In this document: in pieces, positions 44,809 to 53,506 of the stretch
Numbering within the stretch: the first letter of the stretch is position 1
Layout: the number at the start of each line of letters is the position of its first letter
Source: CAVZRC01 sp963777695
Lineage (GTDB): Bacteria > Planctomycetota > Planctomycetia > Isosphaerales > Isosphaeraceae
Assembly (NCBI GenBank): GCA_963777695.1
Contig: CAVZRC010000004.1
Span: forward strand, 2,294,001 to 2,358,000
Direction: 5' to 3'
DNA: 64,000 bases
Notes under the pieces: generated by a model
Database searches by the model: none
What the model saw: only the letters and a program-made list of their open reading frames with translations
Told to the model about the DNA's origin: nothing
Translations under genes and position numbers: made by a program

Positions 44809-45984
44809 TCATGCATCAGACTTCCGCCAACCCCGGGCGAGGGCCGCGACGACCGCGGCGAGCGCGGGGTCGGCCTCGATTCGCTCCGTAGCGGCCTTGC
44901 AGGCGTGTCGGACGGTGGCCGGGTCGCGACCGCCGAAGTAGGCCCCGATCGCCGCGAAGCTGGAGCCGGTCAGCGTCCGGGCCAGGTGGATGGCCAGGTG
45001 GCGCGCCTCGGCGACCGATGCGCGTCGGCTCGGCCCGCGCAGGACGCCGAGCCGGACGCCGAATCGCGCGGCCACGGCGCGGGCGATCGCGTCAACGGTC
45101 GAGGCGGGATCGGCCAGCAGGGCCTCCTCGGCCAGGATGGCGGCGACCGTCTCCGGGTCGAGGGCCCGCGAATTCCCTCCGGGACGACGCCCCGCCCCCC
45201 TGCCCCGCGACTCGCCCCCGTGCCGGGCTTCGAGGCCGAGCCGGGCGATCCAGCCGTCGAGCGTGCGATAGCCGTCGGCGGCCTGCGCGAGCCGCTCGAC
45301 GGCCTCGGCCTGGAGCGCCAGCCCATGCTCGCCGGCGCGGTGGAGGACATAGCGTCGCCGAGAGGCCAGCCCGGGCGGATCGACCCGCGCCGTCAGGCCC
45401 CCCAGCAGGCGATTGATCAAGCGGACCGGCCACTCGCGACGCGGCCAGGTCCCGGGCGCGGTCTTCGCCGAGACGGCCACGGCGGCGCCGGCGGCCTCGA
45501 GCGCGTCGAGCGTGTGCGCCAGCTCCTCGCGTGCCGACGGGGTCCGCTCCATGCCCTCGAGGTCTTCCAGCACGAACAGGTTAACGCCGCGGAGCCGATC
45601 CCGCAGCGCCGGCCAGCCGTCGCCGACGTCCCTGGCCTCGACGCACGCCGCGGCGAAGGTCTCGGCGTCCAGATGCGCCACGGCCGAGCCGGGCTCGCGC
45701 CTCAGCCGCTCAGACACCAGTCCCGCCAGCAGCCGCGATTTCCCCACACCCGAAGGCCCGTGCACGACCAGGGGCGAGATCCCCTGACGCTCCCCGCGCA
45801 CCATCGCCTGCGCCGACGCCATCGCCAGCTCATTCTCCGGGCCGGTCAGATACCCGTCCCACGGATGCACCGACGACGACGCGACCGCCGCCATGATGCG
45901 ACGCCCCGCGGGCGCGACATCGACGCCCCCCCCCTGCTCCGGGTCCGGATGCTCGCTCATCGGCGGATTCGACGCAGGTTCCAT
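44809..45984 (-). CDS. DnaA-like AAA+ ATPase with DNA-binding domain IV, lacking domain I
   Basis: 391 aa from 45984 (45960 also possible; the longer frame runs through a palindromic repeat). The AAA+ core has VHGPSGVGKSRLLAGLV (Walker A), NLFVLEDLEGMERTPSAREELAHTLDAL (Walker B and DnaA-type helix) and AVAVSAKTAPGTW (sensor 1). The C-terminus has the DnaA domain IV signature: RRASVAEARHLAIHLARTLTGSSFAAIGAYFGGRDPATVRHAC. This matches DnaA rather than Hda, which lacks domain IV. The usual N-terminal oligomerisation/helicase-loading domain is missing. No cluster of TTATCCACA-type boxes, dnaN or rpmH is seen nearby, so it is likely a paralogue and not an origin marker. Confidence 0.82.
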   Translation of the reverse strand: MEPASNPPMSEHPDPEQGGGVDVAPAGRRIMAAVASSSVHPWDGYLTGPENELAMASAQAMVRGERQGISPLVVHGPSGVGKSRLLAGLVSERLRREPGSAVAHLDAETFAAACVEARDVGDGWPALRDRLRGVNLFVLEDLEGMERTPSAREELAHTLDALEAAGAAVAVSAKTAPGTWPRREWPVRLINRLLGGLTARVDPPGLASRRRYVLHRAGEHGLALQAEAVERLAQAADGYRTLDGWIARLGLEARHGGESRGRGAGRRPGGNSRALDPETVAAILAEEALLADPASTVDAIARAVAARFGVRLGVLRGPSRRASVAEARHLAIHLARTLTGSSFAAIGAYFGGRDPATVRHACKAATERIEADPALAAVVAALARGWRKSDA

Positions 45985-46023
45985 CCCGGTCTCACTGGCA
46001 CGGCGGCCGGTTGGTTCGATCTT

Positions 46024-46090
46024 TGTAGGGTGCTCTGCGAGCACCGATCCGGCTCCTTCGGCGAATGAGGTGCTCGCAGAGCACCCTACA
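46024..46090. repeat. Palindromic element, copy 2 of the GGGTGCTCTGCGAGCA family
   Basis: Perfect 20-base arms TGTAGGGTGCTCTGCGAGCA (46024-46043) and their complement (46071-46090) around a 27-base loop. It lies 40 bp upstream of the DnaA-like start, so a hairpin in the 5' leader is possible. Confidence 0.82.
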
Positions 46091-46193
46091 AGACAGCCCA
46101 AGTTGTGGCAAGGTCTACCGCTCCGAGCCCGGCGGGTCATCTACGGTCCCCCAGTCAGCGGAGTCCGGAGACCACGACGGCAAGCCAGGCCAC

Positions 46194-46428
46194 GTGACCA
46201 CGGGGCGTGAGCCCGATCCGCCGCGCAGCTCGCACGAAGTTGGGCGCGGGTCTCCCGACCCCGCCCGAGTGCCTGACCGAAGGTCTCCCGATCTCACGCA
46301 GGGGCGCCGAGCGCGGCTCGCCCGGCCTGCATCGGACCGGGAGACCTTCGGTCGGGCCGACGGCGGGGTCGGAGACCCGCGCCGAACCCAGGGGCCCCGT
46401 CCGAACCACGGGCTCACGCTCGGTGGTC
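46194..46428. repeat. 235-bp element of three nested inverted repeats
   Basis: Outer arms 46194-46215 (GTGACCACGGGGCGTGAGCC) and 46409-46428 are imperfect; the middle pair 46243-46267 and 46360-46384 (CGGCGGGGTCGG core) is strong; the inner pair GACCGAAGGTCTCCCG (46275-46290) and 46338-46353 is perfect. No open frame of note. It lies between the CHAT gene and the DnaA-like gene. Confidence 0.75.
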
Positions 46429-46464
46429 GCGCCTCGTGGACCGGGGCTTCTTGATGTGTTCACC

Positions 46465-49400
46465 TCAGTCCGGCGACCCGATCAGGATGAAGCCCGCCCA
46501 GTACCTGGGATCCTCATAGGGACGAGCGGCAGTCCCGGATACGACCACCTCGCGATGCACGATCGAGCCGCGCGGCAGCGCGGCGAGGGCCCGGCCGACT
46601 TCCTCGGCCTTCGCCTCGCGGAGCCATGCCTTGGCCTCGGCCAGCGCCTCGGCCTTGGGCATCGGCGACTTCAGGCCCGGTCGTGTCCCGAGCAGGTTCG
46701 CGTAGAACCGCGTCATCAGCAGCGCCGTGGCATCGTCGTCGACTTTCCACTGGCTCAGCAACAGGCTGCGCGCCCCCTTGGCGAACAACGGCTGGGCGAA
46801 GCCGAGATACCCTTCCCCTCCCGCCGCGAGTCCCAGGCCGGTCTCGCAGGCCGACAGGACCACGAGGTCGGCGTCCAGCTCCCAGGTGCGGGCGATCTGC
46901 TCGGCGGTGATCGTGCCGTCGGTGTCGAAGGCCAGCGAATCGGCCGGGCGGTCGGGGTCCGGCGCCAGGATCAGCGCCGAGCGATAGGCGTTCCTCGGGT
47001 CCGACTCGCCATGCGAGGCGAAGTGCAGATAGCGGAACCCCTTCAACTTGCCCGAGCGGGCGAGGTCCTGCACGACCGACTCGCGGGCCTGCTCGCCCAT
47101 GATGGTGGTGACCGTCCCGGCGGGGAACAGCCGGGCGACCGCCTCGACCTCGCGTCGCGTGCCGGGCAGTCGTGCGTGCGACCCGCCCCGCATCCCCAGC
47201 AGCACCCGATCCGCAGCCTGACGGGCCGGCACCACCACCCCGGCCGGGCGGTCGTCAATCGCGACGCCGAGCGGTCCGGCGGCGACCTCGACCTGACGGG
47301 TGATCCCCTCACGCCAGTAGGTCACCGATACCTTCTTCGGCCCCGCGTCGGCCGCGACGGGTTTGAGGTCGCCGTGTTGCTTCAGCGCGGTCCCCGCGTA
47401 GGTCAGCAGGACATCCCCCGTTTGAATGCCGTTGAGGTCGGCATTGCCGTTGGGGACCACCTGGGCGATGGCGAGCCCCGCATCCGGCGGCGTGGGCGAC
47501 GGCGTGTCTTTCCTGGTCTCGGGATAGGCCGGATCGGCGAGGGCCAGCAACGTGTCGGGGCGATCGCGCGAGACCGGGTGGCTCACGAGATGGGCAAACA
47601 TCGAGGCCGAGGGGGCATACCCGACGGTGATGCCGGCCCAGGCCGGGTCCGGCCGCGCCACCAGCAGCACCTCGACGGGCACGCCCGCCAGTCCCGGCGA
47701 ATTCGCGACGATCAGTCGGTTGGCCCCCTTCAGATGGCCTTTGAGCGGCTCGAGCCGCTGCCGCGCCAGCGCCTCGGCCAGCGGACGGGCGTCGCCCTTG
47801 GTCATTTCCGAGGTGAGGTCGGCGCGGAGGCGTTGCGCCAACCCTACCTCCTGCTTGGTCCAGGTGCCCTCCTTGCCGGAGCCGGTGAGCCGGACCCAGA
47901 CGGGGTCGCCGGAGCGGCGCAGCAGGCAGGCCCAGTGCTCGGGATCTCGATCGACCCAGCCGACGAGGGCCGTCCCTCCGGGGAGGGCCTCCTGGGCGGC
48001 TTCGAGCGAGGCCGGCCGGCCTGCGAGGGCTTGATACTTGCTCTCGAACTCTTGCTCCAGCTCGAGGAGTTGCCGGCGGAGCTCGCTCCCCTCTCGCCTG
48101 AGATCCTCGAGGAGCTTGTCCTGCTCCTGGGAGAGCGCCTTGACGGCCAGGAGTTTACCGATGCGTTCATCGATGGCCTGGGCCTGGCCGAGCAGGCCGG
48201 CCTCCCGCTCGCGCTCCGCAGGCGTGAGCGGTCGCGCGGCGCGTCCGGTCACCTCGTCGACGAGGCCGCGGGCCAGCCCTTGCTCCCAGCGCGTCCAGGC
48301 CTCGCGCGGCCGCCCGGCGCGGGCCAGGGCCATGGCGAGGGAGGGGAGCGGGGAATGGCTCGCCGTCAGCGCCGCCTCGAGCCCTCTCGTGCCACGCAAC
48401 CGGCCCCGCTCGTAACTCGCCGCGGCCGAGGTCCAGGTCCGCAAGGCGTCGTCATGCTTGCCTTGACGGTCGAGAGACCGGGCCAGGTCGTCGTAGGTCG
48501 TGGCGGTGTCGGGGTGGCCCTCGCCCAGGGCCTTGAGCCGGATCGCCAGGGCACGGCCGTGCATCGCCTCGGACTCCGCGTACTTACTCTGCGCTCCGAG
48601 GATCAGGGCCAGGCTGTTGTAGCCGCGGGCGGTGTATGGATGGTCCGGGCCCAGGGCCTTGAGCCGCACCGCCAGGGCATGGCGGTCCATCGCCTCGGCC
48701 TCCGCGTATTTACTCTGGGCTCCGAGGTTCGAGGCGAGGCTGGAGTAGCTGCTCGCGGTATCGGGGTGGTCCGGGCCCAGGGCCTTGAGTCGGACCGCCA
48801 GGGCACGGCGGTTCAGCGCCTCGGCCTCGGCGGACTTCCCCTGGACACCGAGGATGTTGGCCAGGTTGTTGTAGCTTCGGGCGGTGTCGGGATTGCTCTC
48901 GCCCAGGGCCTTGAGCGAAGTCGCCAGGGCGCGACGGTTCATCGCCTCGGCCTCCGCGAGTTTGCCCTCTTCCCGGAGGATCACCGCCAGGTTGCTGTAA
49001 CTGTAGGCGATGTGCGGGTGGTCCGCGCCCAGGGCCTTGAGCCAGACCGCCAGGGCATGGCGGTGCATGGCCTCGGACTCCGCGTACTTACCCTGGGCAC
49101 CGAGGCTGTCGGCCAGGTTGTTGTAGCTTGAGCCGATATTGGGATGGTCGGCGCCCAGGGCCTTGATCCAGACCGCCAGGGCGCGGCGGTTCATCACCTC
49201 GGCCTCCGCATACTTACCCCGGTCTTCTAGGAGCGCCGCCAGGTTGCTGTAGCTGGTGCCGACATCGGGGTGGCCCTCGCCCAGCGCCTTGATCCAGGAC
49301 GCCTGGGCGCGGCGATACATCGCCTCGGCCTCCGCATACTTCCCCTGCTCATAGAGGGTCGCGGCCACATTGTTGTAGCTGGTGGCGGTGATGGGGTGGT

Positions 49401-49869
49401 CCTCGCCCATCAGGTCTCGATGGATCGAGAGATTCTCCTGGAAGAGGAGCGCGGCCTCGGCGTACTGACCGAGGGCCAAGACCTCGATCGCCCGAGCTTC
49501 CGCCCGGTGTGCCTTCGCGAACCGATCCTGGGCCTCACGGGGCAGGCCGGCGATGCGCCGGTAGGTCTCGAGGTCCCGGCGGGCATCGGCGGTCTGCCAG
49601 TGGTCCTTGCCCCGGATGCGTGCGAGTAGGTCGAGTTTCTCCATGGCGGGAGGGACAGCGTCCGCGATCTGGCCCGCGTCCACGCGCGGATTGATGGTGC
49701 CGTCGAGTTTCTCGACGCGCTTCGCCAGCTCGGCGTCCGCCTCGGACGCGGCCGGGGACGGAGCGACTTGACCGTGGGCGACCGGCGATGCCCTCCACGG
49801 GAGGCCGCCCATGGTCATGCTCGCCAGGGCGACCGCGACCGCGAGCGATCGGGGGGGAGACCACTGCAT
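46465..49869 (-). CDS. Exported TPR-CHAT caspase-like protease with a PDZ-like insert
   Basis: 1134 aa, intact. A signal peptide (SLAVAVALASMTMGGLPW) is followed from about residue 125 by eight kinesin-light-chain-type TPRs (YAEAEAMNRRALAVWIKALG, 42-residue period) and a coiled coil. The CHAT (separase/caspase-like) domain starts near 640 (LPGGTALVGWVDRDPEHW). Its catalytic dyad is H953 (FRYLHFASHGE) and C1008 (LVVLSACETG), with LAAGGEGYLGFAQPLFAKGA after it. A PDZ-like segment (about 800-868, NGIQTGDVLLTYAGTAL) is inserted inside the CHAT domain. The end RYWAGFILIGSPD is typical. Predicted secreted or periplasmic protease with a TPR sensor, downstream of a sigma factor and kinase. Confidence 0.88.
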   Translation of the reverse strand: MQWSPPRSLAVAVALASMTMGGLPWRASPVAHGQVAPSPAASEADAELAKRVEKLDGTINPRVDAGQIADAVPPAMEKLDLLARIRGKDHWQTADARRDLETYRRIAGLPREAQDRFAKAHRAEARAIEVLALGQYAEAALLFQENLSIHRDLMGEDHPITATSYNNVAATLYEQGKYAEAEAMYRRAQASWIKALGEGHPDVGTSYSNLAALLEDRGKYAEAEVMNRRALAVWIKALGADHPNIGSSYNNLADSLGAQGKYAESEAMHRHALAVWLKALGADHPHIAYSYSNLAVILREEGKLAEAEAMNRRALATSLKALGESNPDTARSYNNLANILGVQGKSAEAEALNRRALAVRLKALGPDHPDTASSYSSLASNLGAQSKYAEAEAMDRHALAVRLKALGPDHPYTARGYNSLALILGAQSKYAESEAMHGRALAIRLKALGEGHPDTATTYDDLARSLDRQGKHDDALRTWTSAAASYERGRLRGTRGLEAALTASHSPLPSLAMALARAGRPREAWTRWEQGLARGLVDEVTGRAARPLTPAEREREAGLLGQAQAIDERIGKLLAVKALSQEQDKLLEDLRREGSELRRQLLELEQEFESKYQALAGRPASLEAAQEALPGGTALVGWVDRDPEHWACLLRRSGDPVWVRLTGSGKEGTWTKQEVGLAQRLRADLTSEMTKGDARPLAEALARQRLEPLKGHLKGANRLIVANSPGLAGVPVEVLLVARPDPAWAGITVGYAPSASMFAHLVSHPVSRDRPDTLLALADPAYPETRKDTPSPTPPDAGLAIAQVVPNGNADLNGIQTGDVLLTYAGTALKQHGDLKPVAADAGPKKVSVTYWREGITRQVEVAAGPLGVAIDDRPAGVVVPARQAADRVLLGMRGGSHARLPGTRREVEAVARLFPAGTVTTIMGEQARESVVQDLARSGKLKGFRYLHFASHGESDPRNAYRSALILAPDPDRPADSLAFDTDGTITAEQIARTWELDADLVVLSACETGLGLAAGGEGYLGFAQPLFAKGARSLLLSQWKVDDDATALLMTRFYANLLGTRPGLKSPMPKAEALAEAKAWLREAKAEEVGRALAALPRGSIVHREVVVSGTAARPYEDPRYWAGFILIGSPD

Positions 49870-50002
49870 GGTTCACCTCGTCTCGGAGTGAAAGCCTGGG
49901 AGGGAGCGCCGTGGGGACGACACGACGTCGCCCCGGAAATCGCCGGAAACCCACCGATCCACTCGCCAGGCCGCCGGGAGCTCGTGGGCCTCACGGCGGC
50001 CC

Positions 50003-51821
50003 TTACTTCATGATCTCTCCGTCGGGCTTCACCGGAAAGGCCACCGCCCGCACCAGCGCCACGCCGGGGGACTGTCGCAGGCGGTCACAAAGGTCGATCA
50101 AGACGTCGGGGGGCGGCCGGCGGTGGACGATTTCGCCACGAACGTGCTCGCGAATCGGCGAGGCGTCGGAAGGGGCGGCACTGTCGTAGGTCCAGAGGCC
50201 CTCCCGATCCACCGGAGACCAGGCCAGGCCGCCGGGGACCTGGGTCTTCCAGATGTCGTATGGGGGCAGAGGCCCGTCGGAGGCCACCACCACGAACGCC
50301 TGGAGGCCCACCCCGTCGGTCAGGCCGAAGTAATCGACCCGGTCCTCGGGGAAATCGAGCTCCTGGCGAGGCGAGCTGGGGGCGATGTCGCCAGCCGGGA
50401 CGCAGGGCTGATCCATGCCGTCGGGGTTCAATGCGATCAGGTACACGTATGCCGGGCGCGAGAGGCTGACATGGACTTGCACCAGGTTCTTGAGCCGCGG
50501 GGGGTCGGTGGTCAGCGAGGTTTCCGAGATCGTCCCGATCGGCCGCACGCTCCGGCCGTCGCCCAGATCCCTGTATTGCTTCAGCGTGATCTCGGCCCGG
50601 AGCGGACCCGCAGCCGACTCGGTACCGCGGGGAGGGACGATGTTGGGCGTGGTTCCCGAAACCCTCGGCCAGAGCCAGACGGCCATCGCCAGGAGACCGC
50701 AAACAACGGCCGCCACGGGCAGGCCCCGGCGCCCCCAGACGGGGAGCCGGGACGGCGGTGGCGCAGACCGAGCCCGGCTCGATCGACTGCCGCAGGGCCG
50801 CGGCGAACTCCAGGGCGGTGGTATAGCGGTTCTCGGGGGCCGCGGCCAGGGCCTTCAGGCAGACGGCCTCGATCGCGGCGGGGATCGAGGGATCGTGCCG
50901 ACAGGGTGGTGTGATGTCGCACTTCTTCGCGCGATCGAGGAGCTCGGTGACTCTGGCCCCTTGGTGCGGTGCATGGTCCGTGAGCAGGTGATACAGCAGA
51001 GCCCCAAGGCCGAAGATATCGACACGTTGATCGATCCGGTCCCACTCCCCCCTCGCCTGCTCGGGAGCCATGTATTGCAGCGTTCCCGTGATATCCCGGA
51101 GGCGGCGACTACCGAGGTGGACGGCCAGTCCGAAGTCGACGAGCCGGGGATTGCCGTCGTCGTGGAGGATCACGTTGGCCGGCTTGATGTCGCGGTGGAT
51201 CAGACCGCATGCATGAACTGCGGAAACCCCTTCGGCGAGCAACGCGATGATGCGGACGATCTCCTCGACGGGCAGGCGCTGGTCGCGCCGGACCTGGGCC
51301 AGGTTGCGGCCGGGTATGAACTCGACGACCAGGAACGTCTCGCCGTCGATCCGCTCGATCCCGTGGCAACCGGCGACGTACGGACTCCGCACCCGGGCCA
51401 GGGCCCTGCCCTCATCGGTCTCGTCAGATGCGCCCTCGGGTCCGGTATGGTAACGCTTGAGGACGACGTGGCGATGCAGGTCGGGATCGAAAGCCTTATA
51501 CGCGGCCGCCTGGCCGCTCTTCTCCGAGAATCGCTCCACGACCTCGTATTTCCCCAGCTTCGCAGGCTCGCCCGATCCCTCGATCGACACGGCCGTGGAA
51601 GGCAGCGTCACCGTCGCTGGAGAGGGATACAGGAAGCCCTCCTCGCAAGCTCTCCTCGCGTTCTCCAGGATCTTCAGGGCCTCAGCCCCGAGGGCGGAAT
51701 CGGTGGGGCACTCCTGTGCGAGGAACGCTGACCAATTCGCTTCCGGTTGCTCGGAGGCACGGTCGACGAGGTCGCGGAGCCTGAGGTATTGTCTGCCGTC
51801 GTCCGGCTGAGGTGGGATCAT
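50003..51821 (-). CDS. Membrane Ser/Thr protein kinase with C-terminal DUF4384-like domain (one frameshift)
   Basis: The start overlaps the sigma gene stop in an ATGA. After about 100 residues comes a Hanks-type kinase: VVLKRYH (catalytic Lys), FLVVEFIPGRNLAQV, HRDIKPANVIL, LVDFGLAV, GTLQYMAPEQARG and DQRVDIFGLGALLYHLL. The glycine-rich loop is degenerate (RFSEKSGQAAAY). A one-base break near 50745 precedes the membrane helix (AAVVCGLLAMAVWLWP). Outside lies a beta-rich domain with VYLIALNPDGMDQPCVP, as in DUF4384. About 605 aa. The kinase may relay an extracytoplasmic signal to the co-encoded sigma factor. Confidence 0.85.
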
Positions 51822-52405
51822 GGGATCTCCGTCGGCTTGAGCCTGGCGAGCAACCACCCCCGGGCAAAGATCCAGTCTCGCTCCACCGTCTTCTGCGAAA
51901 CTCCGAGCGCACTCGCGACATCCAAGGCCGACATTCCCAGGAAGAAACGGAAGTGCACGACCATGCAAGCACGCCCATCCACGCGTGCGAGCTGTTCCAA
52001 TTCGTCTCGGAGCTCGATGAAAGGGATCTCGTCAACGTCGGCGAGATGATCGAGGGTGACGTCGAGGCTGACCCTTCGGAGTCGGCTTCCACGTCTCTCG
52101 GCCGAGCGGTATCGGTGATGGTCGATCGGGAGCTGATACATGGCCTTGCTGGCAGCCTTGAGCAAGATTGTCCGATCGGTGGCGGGCGCGAGAGTGCCCT
52201 CGATGTGCAGCCGGAGCAGCGCTTCATTCACCAGTGCCGTCGGCTGCCAGGTGTGGTGGTCGGCCCGCTCCCGGCGCATTGGCCGCGCCGCGATGGCTCG
52301 TAGATCATGGTAGATGGATGCAATGAGCTGGCCTTCGGCATCGGGATCCCCCGCCTGGAGCCGATGGAGCAACTCCGCTAACTCAACGCCCGACTCCTTC
52401 GACAT
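51818..52405 (-). CDS. ECF-type RNA polymerase sigma factor
   Basis: 195 aa. Region 2 begins ELAELLHRLQAGDPDAEGQLIASIYHDLRAIAARPM and continues TALVNEALLRL; region 4 is GRACMVVHFRFFLGMSALDVASALGVSQKTVERDWIFARGWL. This pattern belongs to the planctomycete ECF groups that are encoded beside protein kinases and have no classical anti-sigma factor. Four-base overlap with the kinase gene supports a functional pair; the CHAT protease gene follows 133 bp after the kinase. Promoter specificity cannot be read from the sequence. Confidence 0.88.
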   Translation of the reverse strand: MSKESGVELAELLHRLQAGDPDAEGQLIASIYHDLRAIAARPMRRERADHHTWQPTALVNEALLRLHIEGTLAPATDRTILLKAASKAMYQLPIDHHRYRSAERRGSRLRRVSLDVTLDHLADVDEIPFIELRDELEQLARVDGRACMVVHFRFFLGMSALDVASALGVSQKTVERDWIFARGWLLARLKPTEIP

Positions 52406-52606
52406 GGCGAAACCTCGACACCGGAGAGATTCGCGCTCGGAATTCTTGGCGAATTATCGCAGATACCTGGCAGAGATGAGAGCGGGAGGATTATTCGGTT
52501 GGAGTTCCGCCTTCAGGCGGCCCGATACCCAGCCGAAGATCTCCACCGCCGTGGTCTGGAGACCCGCCCCGGGCGCAAGTCCAGTGCAGCCGGAATCCGG
52601 AATCAA

Positions 52607-53503
52607 TCAGGCCCCCTCCGCCGGCGTGACGGAGACGGTCATCTCCTTGCCCTCGCGGAGGATGACGACATCGGCGGCTCGGCCCGGCTCGGCATCGGCG
52701 GCGGCGGCGTAGACGTCCTCGACGGAGGCCGTCCATCGGCCGTCGAGGGTGGTGATCACGTCGCCGGCCTTGAGGCCCCCCTTCGCGGCGGGCGAACCGG
52801 CGACGACGGCCGCGATCGGCACGCCCGGCGCGTCGATCCCGCCGGTCGGCGTACCCAGGCGGATCCCCCACAGGCCCAGCGGCGTCAGCACCCGGTGCTT
52901 GGCGACCTTCGGGCCCATCATCCGGTCCGGCAGGCTCTTCAGCAGGTCGCGGACCTCGTAATCCACCGGCTCGAACGTCATCTGCTTCGCCTGGTAGTCG
53001 ATCGTCGTCTTGAACCGGGCGAAGAGCGTGAAGCCCATGATGCCGTCGATCTTCCGGCCGACCATGTCCTCGAGCGCCTTCAGGATCGGATGGTCGAAGA
53101 CGATCACCGGCAGCTTGGTGGCCGTCAACTCGCCGGCCTCGAGCTTGTCGATCTCGGCCTCGCCCCGCATCCCGAACAGGAACGAACGGGGGGCGTCGTC
53201 CTTCACCACGCCCGACGACTCGCTCGCCCGGTTGTTCAACAGCGTGATCGGCGCGCCCAGGTCGAAGATCAGTTGGTAAGGTCCCTTGCCGTTGATCTTG
53301 GCCTCGACCAGCATGTGATTGGTCGGCAGCATCACGAACGGGACCGCGAACTTCTTGGCCTTGGCCTTGGCGTCGGCGCCGGCCGGAGGGGCCTCCTGCG
53401 GATCGGTCCACAGATTCGCCCATGCCAGGCCGGCAGCCAGGATAAGGGCGACCGCCGCGCTCAGGGCGGCTCGCGCGACGGACGGGAGGAATGGTCGGTG
53501 CAT
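52607..53503 (-). CDS. Retropepsin-like/PDZ exported protein, active-site motif altered
   Basis: 298 aa: signal peptide (ALSAAVALILAAGLAWA), an aspartyl-protease-like domain (MLVEAKINGKGPYQLIFDLGAPITLLN, then DGIMGFTLFARFKTTIDY) and a C-terminal PDZ domain (GVPIAAVVAGSPAAKGGLKAGDVITTL). Where active family members have D-T/S-G, this protein has D-L-G, so catalysis is doubtful. It starts three bases after the stop of its tandem paralogue, so the two are co-translated. It could be a pseudo-protease that binds the same substrates. Confidence 0.82.
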   Translation of the reverse strand: MHRPFLPSVARAALSAAVALILAAGLAWANLWTDPQEAPPAGADAKAKAKKFAVPFVMLPTNHMLVEAKINGKGPYQLIFDLGAPITLLNNRASESSGVVKDDAPRSFLFGMRGEAEIDKLEAGELTATKLPVIVFDHPILKALEDMVGRKIDGIMGFTLFARFKTTIDYQAKQMTFEPVDYEVRDLLKSLPDRMMGPKVAKHRVLTPLGLWGIRLGTPTGGIDAPGVPIAAVVAGSPAAKGGLKAGDVITTLDGRWTASVEDVYAAAADAEPGRAADVVILREGKEMTVSVTPAEGA

Positions 53504-53506
53504 GGC

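Noticed and set aside
44809..46464. Replication origin next to the DnaA-like gene.
   Set aside because: No cluster of DnaA boxes, no AT-rich unwinding element, no dnaN/rpmH/gyrB neighbours.
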